Shown: piece by piece, positions 28,778 through 37,405 of the stretch
Layout of the letters: each line of letters begins with the position of its first letter
Numbering within the stretch: the first letter of the stretch is position 1
Source of the DNA: Sphingomonas sp. 7/4-4
GTDB lineage: Bacteria; Pseudomonadota; Alphaproteobacteria; Sphingomonadales; Sphingomonadaceae
Length of the DNA stretch: 64,000 nucleotides
Reading direction: 5' to 3'
Assembly (NCBI RefSeq): GCF_027941955.1
Contig: NZ_CP115960.1
Span: forward strand, 4,158,001-4,222,000
Program-made: the position numbers and the translations under genes
The notes under the pieces: model-generated
Database searches by the model: none
The model's input: only the letters and a program-made list of their open reading frames with translations
Told to the model about the DNA's origin: nothing

Positions 28778-30101
28778 TTACTGTCCAAGAGCCTCGAGAG
28801 TCTGGAAGAAATCGGGATAGCTGGTCGCGACCGGACCGACATCGTCGATCGTGATCGGCTGGGCCGCGCCCAGCCCGGCGACGGTCATGCTCATCGCGAT
28901 GCGGTGATCGAGCTTCGAGGCGACCTGTGCATTGCCGGGCAGCGGATCGCCGCCCGAGCCCTGGATCGTCAGTCCGTCCTCATATTCCTCGGTACGCACG
29001 CCTGCAGCTTCGAGCGCAGTGCGCATCGTCGCGATCCGGTCCGATTCCTTGACGCGCAGTTCGTGCGCACCGCGTGCGACGGTGCGGCCCTGCGCGAACG
29101 AGGCCGCCACGAACAGGATTGGATATTCGTCGATCATGCTCGGCGCGAGTTCGGGCGGCACCTCGATCGCGTTCAGCGGCGCATGGCGAACGCGCAGGTC
29201 GGCGACCGCTTCGCCCCCACTTCGCGTGCGTCGATCTCGGTAATGTCGGCGCCCATCAGCTTGAGCGCAGTGATCAGCCCGGTGCGGGTCGGGTTCATGC
29301 AGACGTTGCGGATCAGGATCTCGGAGCCCGGCACGATCGATGCCGCCACCATCCAGAAGCCGGCCGAGGAAGGGTCGCCGGGCACCATGATGTGCTGGGG
29401 CTTCAATTCGGCTTCGCCGGTGATCGAGATGATCTTGCCGTTCGGGCCATCCTCGACAGTCAGTTCCGCACCGAATCCGCGCAGCATTCGCTCGCTATGG
29501 TCGCGTGTCGGCACCGGTTCGATCACCCGGGTGATCCCCGGCGTGTTGAGCCCGGCGAGCAGCACTGCCGACTTCACCTGCGCCGAGGCGACGGGAAGGG
29601 TATATTCGATCGGCACCGCGGGATTGATCCCGCGCACCATCAGCGGCAGCCGACCTCCAGGCGACGAGGTGATGTCCGCGCCCATCTTCGACAGCGGCTC
29701 GATCACCCGCCCCATCGGACGGCCGGAGAGCGAGGCGTCGCCGGTAAAGGTCGCAGTGATCGCATGGCTGGCGACGAGTCCCATCAGGAGTCGCGTCGAG
29801 GTTCCCGAATTGCCCATGTCGAGCGCCGCCTGCGGCTGGAGCAGCCCGCCCACGCCGACGCCGTGGACGCGCCAGACGCCGTCGTCGCCACGTACGATAT
29901 CAGCGCCCATCGCCCGCATCGCAGCGGCGGTGGCCAGCACGTCCTCGCCCTCGAGCAGCCCTTCGATCCGGCTCTCGCCCACCGCAAGCGCCGAAAACAT
30001 CAGCGAGCGATGGCTGATCGATTTGTCGCCGGGAACGGTGACGGTGCCGCGCAGTGGACCGCGGGCGGAAACGGCGAGGGGCGAGGCGGGGCGTGCGACA
30101 T
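28778..30101 (-). CDS. aroA: 3-Phosphoshikimate 1-carboxyvinyltransferase (two frameshifts)
   Basis: This is EPSP synthase of the shikimate pathway. Frame-corrected it has about 441 residues. It shows GTVTVPGDKSISHRSLMFSA, DMGNSGTSTRLLMGL, RPMGRVIEPL, and VKESDRIATMRTALEAAGV. One base is missing at 30088-30091, so the literal frame has no proper start. With it the gene begins MSHAPASPLAVSARGPLRG at 30101. A second is missing at 29214-29218, between AREVGG and EAVADLRVRHAPL. The GDKS and alanine-rich context near NSGTSTR suggests the class II, glyphosate-tolerant type, but that is only a guess from sequence. Confidence 0.93.
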
Positions 30102-30200
30102 TGCGCGCGGCTTTGACAGCCGCCTTGCGTCATGGCAAGGCGCCCCCACTTTCCGGGTCACACCCGAAATCTCGATATTTTGAAAGGCAAGAGGCAACAC

Positions 30201-30521
30201 ATGGTGAAGCCGGAATGGGGCACCAAGCGCGCGTGCCCGAAGTGCGGAACGCGCTTTTACGATCTGACCAAGGACGAACCGGTCACCTGCATCAGCTGCG
30301 CCTATTCGTGGGCGCCTGAACCGATTCTCAAGTCGAAGCAGCCGATGCCCTTCGAAGTGGTCAAGGCCAGCCCCGACAAGCCGGCGGCGGTCGACTCCGA
30401 TCTGGGTGATGAAGATCTGGACATCGCCGAGGACGAAGAGCCGTCCCCCGACGATGACGTCGATCTGGGCGGCGACGACGATCTCGGTGTCGAGACGGCG
30501 ACCGACGAGGACGATCAGTAA
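30201..30521 (+). CDS. TIGR02300 family protein (FYDLN acid-rich)
   Basis: This 106-residue protein has a zinc-ribbon-like N-terminus (RACPKCGTRFYDLTKDEPVT, then CISC) and a very acidic tail rich in Asp and Glu. It matches the TIGR02300 family, characteristic of alphaproteobacteria, where the gene commonly faces aroA as here. The molecular role is unknown. ATG at 30201 has AAGGCAAGAGG upstream. Confidence 0.9.
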   Translation: MVKPEWGTKRACPKCGTRFYDLTKDEPVTCISCAYSWAPEPILKSKQPMPFEVVKASPDKPAAVDSDLGDEDLDIAEDEEPSPDDDVDLGGDDDLGVETATDEDDQ

Positions 30522-30607
30522 GAAAATCGGTGCGGCAAGGGCGCATGCGAAAAGCGTCCTTGCCAAACCAGCGGAGCCCTTCTAATGGGCCCGTCTTCCT
30601 GGGGTTT

Positions 30608-30682
30608 GGGGCCGTAGCTCAGCTGGGAGAGCGCTGCAATGGCATTGCAGAGGTCAGGGGTTCGATCCCCTCGGCTCCACCA
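30608..30682 (+). tRNA. tRNA-Ala (anticodon GGC)
   Basis: This 75-base cloverleaf has acceptor GGGGCCG pairing with CGGCTCC (one G-T pair), D arm GCTCAGCTGGGAGAGC, anticodon stem CTGCA/TGCAG with loop ATGGCAT (anticodon GGC), T arm GGTTCGATCCC and an encoded CCA. A tyrosine-integrase remnant starts 90 bases downstream, which suggests that the 3' end served as an attachment site. Confidence 0.97.
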
Positions 30683-30745
30683 TTCCCCCTAAGCAGTTGA
30701 AGAGCTGCTAAACTGGCAGAAAACCTAGGGTTTTACAGGCGACTG

Positions 30746-30757
30746 TTACATTTGTAA
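30746..30757. promoter_or_regulatory. Palindrome TTACATTTGTAA behind tRNA-Ala
   Basis: This perfect 12-base dyad lies in the AT-rich stretch between tRNA-Ala and the integrase remnant. Just before it (about 30718-30735) is a near-palindrome around CCTAGG. Such sequences next to tRNA-borne integrases often belong to the attachment or integrase-control region. Role inferred. Confidence 0.35.
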
Positions 30758-30771
30758 TAGGCCGCGAAGCC

Positions 30772-30903
30772 TTGTGTACGTACCTCGCCAAGCGCGGGTC
30801 GACCTACTATTTCCGCCGCATTATCCCATCAGAATTGCGCCCTGCGCTGAGTGGCAAAGCGGAGTTCATGCGCGCGCGACGAGGAACGGCTTTGACAATC
30901 TGA
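30772..30903 (+). pseudogene. Truncated tyrosine-type integrase (N-terminal 43 codons)
   Basis: Reading from TTG at 30772, the product is CTYLAKRGSTYYFRRIIPSE followed by LRPALSGKAEFMRAR, then a stop at 30901-30903. This is the characteristic N-terminal arm-binding region of phage-type tyrosine integrases found behind tRNA genes. The catalytic domain (several hundred residues) is absent, and other genes follow directly. It is the scar of an integrative element at tRNA-Ala, broken by deletion. Its last bases supply a TTGACA sequence that may now serve as promoter for the purine genes. Confidence 0.7.
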
Positions 30904-30920
30904 CAGCCGCGCTCTCTACG
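30892..30920 (+). promoter_or_regulatory. Candidate promoter of hpxX/hpxY, possibly leaderless
   Basis: A perfect -35 hexamer TTGACA (30892-30897) is followed after 17 bases by TCTACG (30915-30920), or after 19 by TACGCT. Transcription would start at about 30927, the first base of the hpxX ATG. No good Shine-Dalgarno precedes that ATG, in line with a leaderless message. Confidence 0.4.
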
Positions 30921-30926
30921 CTAGGC

Positions 30927-31106
30927 ATGCCCGACGCGCCCGAAAGTTACGTCGATCTCGCCCGATCGCTTGCCGAGTTTCGCGGGATCAGTCTCGAGAG
31001 CGATAGCCTGGCGGGAGTTGCAGAGGCTCTTCGCGCTCTCAAGGCGCATGCCGACAGAGTCGAGGCGAGCAATCAAGATTCCGCTCCGGCGGAAAACGCG
31101 GCGTGA
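30927..31106 (+). CDS. hpxX: AtzG/HpxX-like small subunit of an amidase
   Basis: This 59-residue helical protein begins MPDAPESYVDLARSLAEFRG. Length, pattern and position just before an AtzE-type amidase match the GatC-like AtzG/HpxX partner, which stabilises the amidase as GatC does GatA. The segment ISLESDSLAGVAEALRALKA parallels the family's helix. The stop overlaps the GTG start of the amidase. In the Klebsiella hpx system this partner pair is assigned to oxalurate breakdown. Confidence 0.65.
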   Translation: MPDAPESYVDLARSLAEFRGISLESDSLAGVAEALRALKAHADRVEASNQDSAPAENAA

Positions 31107-32427
31107 GTACGCTTGCCTGGATCGCGGCGGAGGTCCGCGGGGGCGGCAAAGCGCAGTCGAGATCGCCTGTTCGGCGCTGGCGGCGATCAGCCGGGATAAT
31201 GCCTCTCTGGTCGCAGCCACCCGCGTCCTTGCCGTCGAGGCGCTCGACGCGGCGGCGGCGATCGATGCCGCCGTGGCCCGGGGCGAGGATCCCGGTCCCC
31301 TGGCCGGAATACCCTTTGGGGTGAAGGACCTGTTCGACGTCGCCGGGCTGGCGACGACTGCGGGCGCGGGCATGCGCCGCGATGCGGCACCCGCGCTTCG
31401 CGACGCCGAAGCCGTCCGGCGGCTCAAGCAGGCCGGCGCGGTTCTCGTCGCGACGCTCAACATGGACGAATTCGCTTACGGTTTCGCGACGATCAACGCG
31501 GCGTTCGGCACGACGCGCAACCCGCACGACCGGGACCGGATCGCGGGAGGATCGTCCGGCGGATCGGCGGCGGCGGTCGCGGCGGGAATGCTGCCGCTGA
31601 CGCTGGGATCGGATACCAACGGGTCGATCCGCGTTCCGGCCGGACTTTGCGGAGTCTATGGTCTCAAGCCGACGCATGGCGGCCTGCCGATGGACGGCGT
31701 GTTTCCGTTCGTCGACAGCTTCGACGATATCGGTCCGTTCGCGAAGTCGGTTGCCGACCTGCGGCTCGCCTGGCAGGTCCTGGGCGGATCGGCGGAGCAG
31801 GCAAATCCGACGCCGCGCGTGGCCAGGCTGGGCGGATGGTTCGCCCGCAATGTCGCGCCCGAGCTTGCCGGGGGCATCGACGCGATCGGCGCCCATCTCG
31901 GCGGCGTGCCCATTGTGGAACTGCCCCAGGTCGACACCGCGCGCTCGGCGGCGTTCCTGATGACGGCAGTGGAAGGCGGGACGCGGCACCTGCCCGAACT
32001 GCGCCGCCGCGCGAGTGGCTTCGATCCACAGACGCGCGATCGGCTGATCGCGGGTGCGCTGATGCCCGGTTCGGCCTATCGAGCCGCCGAGCGGTTCCGC
32101 GCGTGGTTTGGTGCCGAGGCGGAGCGGCTGTTCGAAGCATATGACGTCCTCATTGCTCCCTCGGCGGGCGTCGAGGCGCCGTTGGTCGATGATCCGATGA
32201 TCGAGGTGGACGGCGCGCGCGTGCCGGCGCGCGCGCATCTGGGCATCTACACCCAGCCGCTGAGCTTCATCGGACTGCCGGTAATCGCCGCGCCGTTGCT
32301 GCGCCCCGGCAAGCTTCCGCTCGGCATCCAGCTCATCGGCAAGCCCGGCGCCGAGGGGACTCTGTTTGCCTTTGCCGAGCATCTCGAGGCCGCGGGCCTG
32401 ACAGGATTTTCGCCGCCGCCATCGTGA
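31103..32427 (+). CDS. hpxY: AtzE/HpxY-family amidohydrolase (one frameshift)
   Basis: This is an amidase-signature enzyme of about 441 residues when frame-corrected. The catalytic lysine is in GIPFGVKDLFDVAG, and the cis-serine/serine pair in AGGSSGGSAAAVAAG and GSDTNGSIRVPAGLCGVYGL. The N-terminus MSTLAWIAAEVRGG comes from a GTG start overlapping hpxX; one G is missing at 31139-31143 before RQSAVEIACSAL. AtzE proper hydrolyses 1-carboxybiuret. In this purine setting the expected substrate is oxalurate, giving oxamate, ammonia and CO2. That is inference from context and from the hpx cluster of Klebsiella. Confidence 0.8.
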
Positions 32428-32484
32428 CGCTTCCGTTACGCGCGCTTCCGGTTATGCTGCACTGCGAAACAACCGGGGGCGCAA

Positions 32485-33842
32485 ATGACCAGCGAAGCAG
32501 CCGACGACCGAACGGAGCAGGCGGGCGGCGTGCTCGAACGGCATTTCGGGCTCGCCGCGGCCGGCACGAATCTACGCACCGAGGTGCTTGCCGGCTCCAC
32601 TACCTTCCTGACCATGGCGTATATCATCCTGGTCAACCCGGCGATCCTGGGCCAGGCGGGAATGCCGATCGCGGCCGTCGCGGCGGCGACGTGCCTGGCT
32701 GCGGGTATAGCCAGCATCCTCATGGGGATGTTCGCAAACATGCCGCTGGCGCTGGCTCCAGGCATGGGACTCAACGCTTATTTCAGCTTCACGGTGGTCC
32801 AGGCGATGGGCGTGCCCTGGCCGGTGGCGCTGGGCTGCGTGTTCGTCTCGGGCGTGGCCTTTCTGGTGCTGACCGTTGCCGGGATCCGCCAGATGATCAT
32901 CGCGGCGATTCCGCAATACCTCTTCGCGGCGGTAGCGGGCGGGATCGGGCTGTTCATCGCGTTCATCGGCTTGCGCAATGCCGGGATCGTGGTGTCCAAC
33001 CCAGCCACGTCGGTCGCGCTCGGGGACCTGCGCGCACCCGGCGCGGTGCTCGCGCTCATCGGGCTGGTGCTGGTCGCCGCGCTTTCGGCATGGCGCGTGA
33101 AGGGTGCCATCCTGATCGCCATCCTCGCCACCACCGGCCTGGGCTGGGCGATGGGCATCGTCCAGTTCGCCCCCAGCCTTATGATCTCGGCGCGATCGCG
33201 CAGACCGCTTTCCAGCTCGACCTTGGCGGCGTGTTCGGTTTCTCGGGGCACGGGCTTGCGCTGTTCGAGATCCTGTTCGTGTTCCTCTTCGTCGATCTGT
33301 TCGACAATATCGGCACCCTGGTCGGCGTCACGCGGCGTGCGGGGCTGATCGACGCTGACGGACGCATCCCACGCCTCAACCGCATCCTCGTCGTCGACTC
33401 CTTCGCGACGATGTTCGGCGCGCTGGTGGGGACGAGCACGGTCACCTCCTATGTCGAGAGCGCCGCAGGCGTGCAGGCGGGCGGGCGCACCGGGCTGACC
33501 GCGATCGTCACCGGCGTGCTGTTCCTCGTCGCGATGCTGGCCGCACCCTATGCCCAACTGATCCCCCTGGCCGCGACGGCCCCGGCGTTGGTGCTGGTCG
33601 GCGGGTTGATGATGGCGCCGCTCGCCGATGTGCCGTGGGACGAGCCCGAAATCGGGCTACCCGCCTTCCTGACGTTGATAATGATCCCGCTGACCTTCTC
33701 GATCGCCAACGGACTGGCGTTCGGGATCACGGCGCACGCGCTGCTCAAGCTGGTCCGCGGCAAGATCTCGAAGAGCGACTGGCTGCTGCTGGTGCTGGCC
33801 GCGTTGTTCGTCGGCCGCTTCGCCTGGCTGGCCGGCGGCTAA
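32485..33842 (+). CDS. NCS2 purine permease, AzgA type (one frameshift)
   Basis: This is an inner-membrane purine base transporter of about 452 residues and 12-14 helices. It starts with a short polar N-terminus, then RTEVLAGSTTFLTMAYIILV and PLALAPGMGLNAYFSFTVVQ, the AzgA/PbuG (guanine-hypoxanthine) signature region; further on are VDLFDNIGTLVGVTRRAGL and GTSTVTSYVESAAGV. One C is missing at 33170-33174, between FAP and QPYDLGAIAQT. It likely imports guanine, hypoxanthine or adenine for the catabolic enzymes nearby. It is convergent with, and overlaps by three bases, the TetR gene. Confidence 0.9.
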
Positions 33843-34468
33843 GGCGTAAGCCAGGCGCGCAGCATCGCGGCGCAATGCTCGAGCCGCTCGGCGCGCCACG
33901 CCGGGCTGGTCAGATCCTGGTCGAGCCCGATCGCCAGCGACCAGGCATTGCCGATGTGGAAACGGCTGAGCGCCGCGATCGTGACGTAGAGCTGGAGCGG
34001 GTCGATGCCGGGCCGTATCGTGCCCTGCTCGGCGCCGGCGGCGAGCACCGCCTCGATCCGCGTGTGCAGCCCCGCGCCCTCGCCATGGACCTGGCGCGAT
34101 TGCCGGATGAAGCGTCCCTGAAGGGCGTTCTCGGCGCGGAGCAGGCCGTCCAGATCCGGGTTGCTCTCAAAATAGGCGAAGGTGAAGCGGAGCAGCCGGT
34201 CGATGCAACCGAGCGGATCGGCAAGATCGAATTCCAGCGCGGCCTCGCGGTGACGGAGGTCGGCATACGCTGTCTCGATCGCGGCGCGGTACAAGCCCTC
34301 CTTGCTCTCGAAATGATGGTAGAGCAGCCGGATGTTGCACTTGGCGGCGGCTGCGATGCGCTCGGTGCGCGCGCCTGCGAAGCCGTGCGCGGCGAAATCG
34401 CGCGTCGCCGCCTCGAGCAGTGCCGCGCGGGTGCGGGCCGGATCGCGCTTTGCCGTCTCGCTCGCCAT
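33839..34468 (-). CDS. TetR/AcrR-family transcriptional regulator
   Basis: This is a 209-residue one-domain regulator. The N-terminal helix-turn-helix is LLEAATRDFAAHGFAGARTE through CNIRLLYHHFESKEGLYRAA. The ligand domain is typical of the RutR-like branch, whose founding member responds to pyrimidine and purine signals. It is divergent from the 13-gene purine operon that begins with hpxW and faces the NCS2 gene, so it is the natural candidate for controlling the operon in response to a pathway metabolite. Confidence 0.9.
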   Translation of the reverse strand: MASETAKRDPARTRAALLEAATRDFAAHGFAGARTERIAAAAKCNIRLLYHHFESKEGLYRAAIETAYADLRHREAALEFDLADPLGCIDRLLRFTFAYFESNPDLDGLLRAENALQGRFIRQSRQVHGEGAGLHTRIEAVLAAGAEQGTIRPGIDPLQLYVTIAALSRFHIGNAWSLAIGLDQDLTSPAWRAERLEHCAAMLRAWLTP

Positions 34469-34507
34469 CCCGAACGATGTAGCGCGGCCATGCTCCGACG
34501 GTAAGTA

Positions 34508-34517
34508 AGTAATTACT
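34508..34517. promoter_or_regulatory. Palindromic candidate TetR operator
   Basis: AGTAATTACT is a perfect 10-base dyad, inside GTAAGTAAGTAATTACTGAA, 40 bases upstream of the TetR gene start and about 60-100 bases before hpxW. It is the only strong palindrome in the divergent gap. Confidence 0.5.
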
Positions 34518-34571
34518 GAATCCTATGTTGCGCTGCGGAAACGACGTGTTAGGCTGCTCGCCGGAGGTTCG

Positions 34572-34610
34572 ATGCGACACGCCGACGCCAATGCACCGGG
34601 GAGCTGTTGA
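34572..34610 (+). CDS. 12-codon leader frame or true N-terminus of HpxW
   Basis: GGAGG (34563-34567) precedes an ATG that encodes MRHADANAPGSC and stops in the A of the hpxW ATG. Either this is a translationally coupled leader peptide, or one G is missing at 34598-34601 and HpxW really starts here as MRHADANAPGELLMLHSVRA. Since about 29 similar base errors occur in the window, the second reading is at least as likely. Confidence 0.4.
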   Translation: MRHADANAPGSC

Positions 34611-36177
34611 TGCTGCACAGCGTCCGGGCGCATCGCGGCATGGTGACGGCGCCGCATCATCTCGCGGCCCAGGCTGGTCTCGGCGTGCTCCAGGACGGCG
34701 GCAACGCGATCGAAGCGACCGTGGCGGTCGCGGCCACGCTGGCGGTGGTATATCCCCATATGACCGGGATCGGCGGCGACGGCTTCTGGCTGGTCGCCGA
34801 GCCCGATGGGACGACCTGGGCGATCGACGCATGCGGTGCCGCTGCCGCAGCTGCGGACCTGGCGCTCTATGCGGGGCTGGACGCGGTGCCCAATCGCGGA
34901 CCGCTGGCGGCCAACACCGTGGCGGGTACCGTCTCCGGATGGCAAGCGGCGTTGGCGCGGAGCGGCGGCACGCTGCCGCTTGCCCGGCTGCTGCGCGACG
35001 CGATCCACCACGCCGAATGCGGGGTCGCCGTGACCAAAAGCGGCGCGGACATCCTCAGCGCCAAGGGTGCCGAGCTGCGCCACCAGCCGGGGGCATGGGC
35101 CGCGACCTATGATGGCTGCGCGGAGGGCGCGCTGCTCCGCCAGCCTGCGCTTGGTGCGACGCTGCGGCGGCTGGCGGAGGAGGGTCTCGACGCCTTCTAC
35201 CGCGGCAGCCTCGCGGCCGATATCGCGCGGGAGCTTCAGGCGCTCGGCAGTCCCGTAATGCTGTCGGATCTGCAACTTCACGCGGCGGCTATGTCCGATC
35301 CCTTGCATGTGCGCGTCGGCGATGTAGCGCTGTTCAACACCGCGCCGCCGACGCAAGGAATAGCCTCGCTGCTGATCCTCGCGCTCGCGCATCGGCTGCC
35401 GACGGCGCAGGCGGAAAGCTTCGCGCACGTCCACGGCCTGGTCGAAGCGACCAAGCAGGCCTTCCTGTATCGCGATCGGCATGTCGGCGATCCCGCTTAT
35501 ATGCAGGTCGATCCGCAGGCGCTGCTCGGCGATGCCGCAGCGCTCGACGCGATGGCCGCGCGGATCGACGGCGAACGCGCACTGCCCTGGCCGCATCCGC
35601 CGCAGCTCGGCGACACGTGCTGGTTCGGCGCGGCCGATGCCGCGGGGCGCGTGGTCAGCTGCATCCAGTCGACCTATTTCGAGTTCGGGTCGGGGTGGTG
35701 CTCCCCGAGACGGGGATCACCTGGCAGAATCGCGGCAGCAGCTTCCGCCTGATTCCCGAGGGCTGGAATGCGCTCAAGCCTGGCCGGAAGCCCTTCCACA
35801 CGCTCAACCCGGCGCTGGCGCGGTTCGATGACGGGCGCGTGATGGCCTATGGCACGATGGGCGGCGAGGGCCAGCCGCAGACGCAGGCGGCGATCTTCAG
35901 CCGCTATGCCTGGCACGGCGTGCCGCTGCAGGAAGCGATCACGCGGCCGCGCTGGCTGCTCGGCCGGACCTGGGGCGAGGAGAGCATGACGCTCAAATTC
36001 GAGGATCGGTTCGATGCAGCGCTCTACGCGCAGCTGCGCGAGGCGGGCCACCAGGTCGAGCTTGTCGACGCCTTCACCTCGATGATGGGCCATGCCGGCG
36101 CGATCGTCCGCCACGCATCGGGGGCGCTCGAAGGCGCGACCGACCCGCGCAGCGACGGGCAGGTGGCGGCATGGTGA
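34610..36177 (+). CDS. hpxW: Oxamate amidohydrolase-like, gamma-glutamyltransferase family (one frameshift)
   Basis: This Ntn-hydrolase of the gamma-glutamyltransferase fold has about 522 residues when frame-corrected. The autocleavage and nucleophile threonine is at about residue 336 (LGDTCWFGAADAAGRVVSCI). The N-terminal substrate region reads MTGIGGDGFWLVAEPDG. One G is missing at 35692-35695, between YFEFGSG and VVLPETGITWQNRGSSF. In Klebsiella, HpxW hydrolyses oxamate to oxalate and ammonia, the last step of ureide breakdown. The surrounding genes make the same role likely here. It is the first gene of the long operon and overlaps the next by seven bases. Confidence 0.8.
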
Positions 36178-37405
36178 GCGGGGCGCGGGCAGTGTCGCGC
36201 TGCGACGAACTCGGTGTCGCCCCGTACAGCGATGCGCCCGACATGCTGTTTCGCGCCTATCTGACCCCCGGCTTCGCCGCTGCTCAGCGCGCGATCGCGG
36301 AGTGGATGCACGAGGCGGGGATGCGCACGCGGATCGACGCGGCGTGCAACCTGATAGGCCGCTACGAGGAGCGCGGCCCGACGCGCCGCCGCTGATCCTC
36401 GGCAGCCATATCGACAGCGTCCGCGACGCCGGCCGCTACGATGGCCCGCTCGGCGTGATGCTTGCGATCGAAGCGGTCGCGGCGCTGCATGCAGCGGAGC
36501 GGCGGCTGCCCTTTCCGATCGAAATCTATGCGTTCGGCGACGAGGAGGGATCGCGCTTCCCCGTCGCGATGCTCACCAGCCGGGCGGTGGCGGGAAGTCT
36601 CGATCCGGCGATGCTCGAAAGCGAGGACCGAGCCGGCCTGTCGCTCGACGAGGCCCTCGCCCCGTTCGAGCTCTCGACACTGACCTATGCCGAGGCGCGG
36701 CATCCCGGCGCGCTCGCTTATTTCGAGGTGCATATCGAGCAGGGGCCCGCACTCGAGGCGGCAGGCCTGCCCGTCGGGATCGTGACCGGCATTGCCGCGC
36801 AACTGCGCTACATCGTCACCGTTACCGGGACCGCCGGGCATGCGGGGACCACCGCGATGGGCCTGCGCCGGGATGCGCTGGCCGCCGCCGCCGAGATGGT
36901 GCTCGGGGCCGAGACAGTGGCGCGAGACGATGCATCCGATCTCGTCGCGACGGTTGGCAAGCTCGATGTCGCGCCAGGGGCCTCCAACGTCATTCCCGGG
37001 CGGGTGTGCTTCACGCTCGACATCCGCGCGGGGGATCAGGCACGTCGCGATGCTGCCGCAGAGGCGATCCTGGATCGGATCCATGAGATTGCCTCTGCGC
37101 GTGGCGTCGACTTTGCGGTTCAGCAGACCAACGACCTCGCCGCCTCGCCTTGCGACAAGCGCCTTTCCGCCTTGCTGGAGCAGTCGGTCGCCGCGCAGGG
37201 CATCGCACCGTTTCGCCTGGTCAGCGGCGCGGGGCACGACGCGATGATCATGGCCGCGCTCTGCCCCACGGCGATGCTGTTCGTCCGCTGCAAGGGCGGC
37301 GTCAGCCACAACCCCGCCGAGCATGTCGAACCCGAGGACGCCGATGTCGCGCTGCGGGTGATGCTCGGTTTCCTCGATCGCCTGGGAGAGCGACATGACG
37401 CCTGA
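36171..37405 (+). CDS. hpxK: Allantoate amidohydrolase, M20 family (one frameshift)
   Basis: This M20-type metal hydrolase has about 411 residues when frame-corrected. The metal ligands are in LILGSHIDSVRDAGRYDGPL (H and D), GDEEGSRFPVAML (E-E) and FEVHIEQGPALEAAGLPVG. These segments, and the dimerisation lid with TAGHAGTTAMGLRRDA, are those of allantoate amidohydrolases and ureidoglycolate/carbamoyl amidases. It converts allantoate to ureidoglycine, CO2 and ammonia. One C is missing at 36377-36379, between RGP and DAPPLILGSH. It is equivalent to AllC/HpxK. Confidence 0.88.

Noticed and set aside
30683..30926. A purine or guanidine riboswitch upstream of the purine genes.
   Set aside because: The stretch is explained by the tRNA 3' flank and the integrase fragment. 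I see no paired junction resembling a known purine aptamer, and a leaderless start leaves no room for one.
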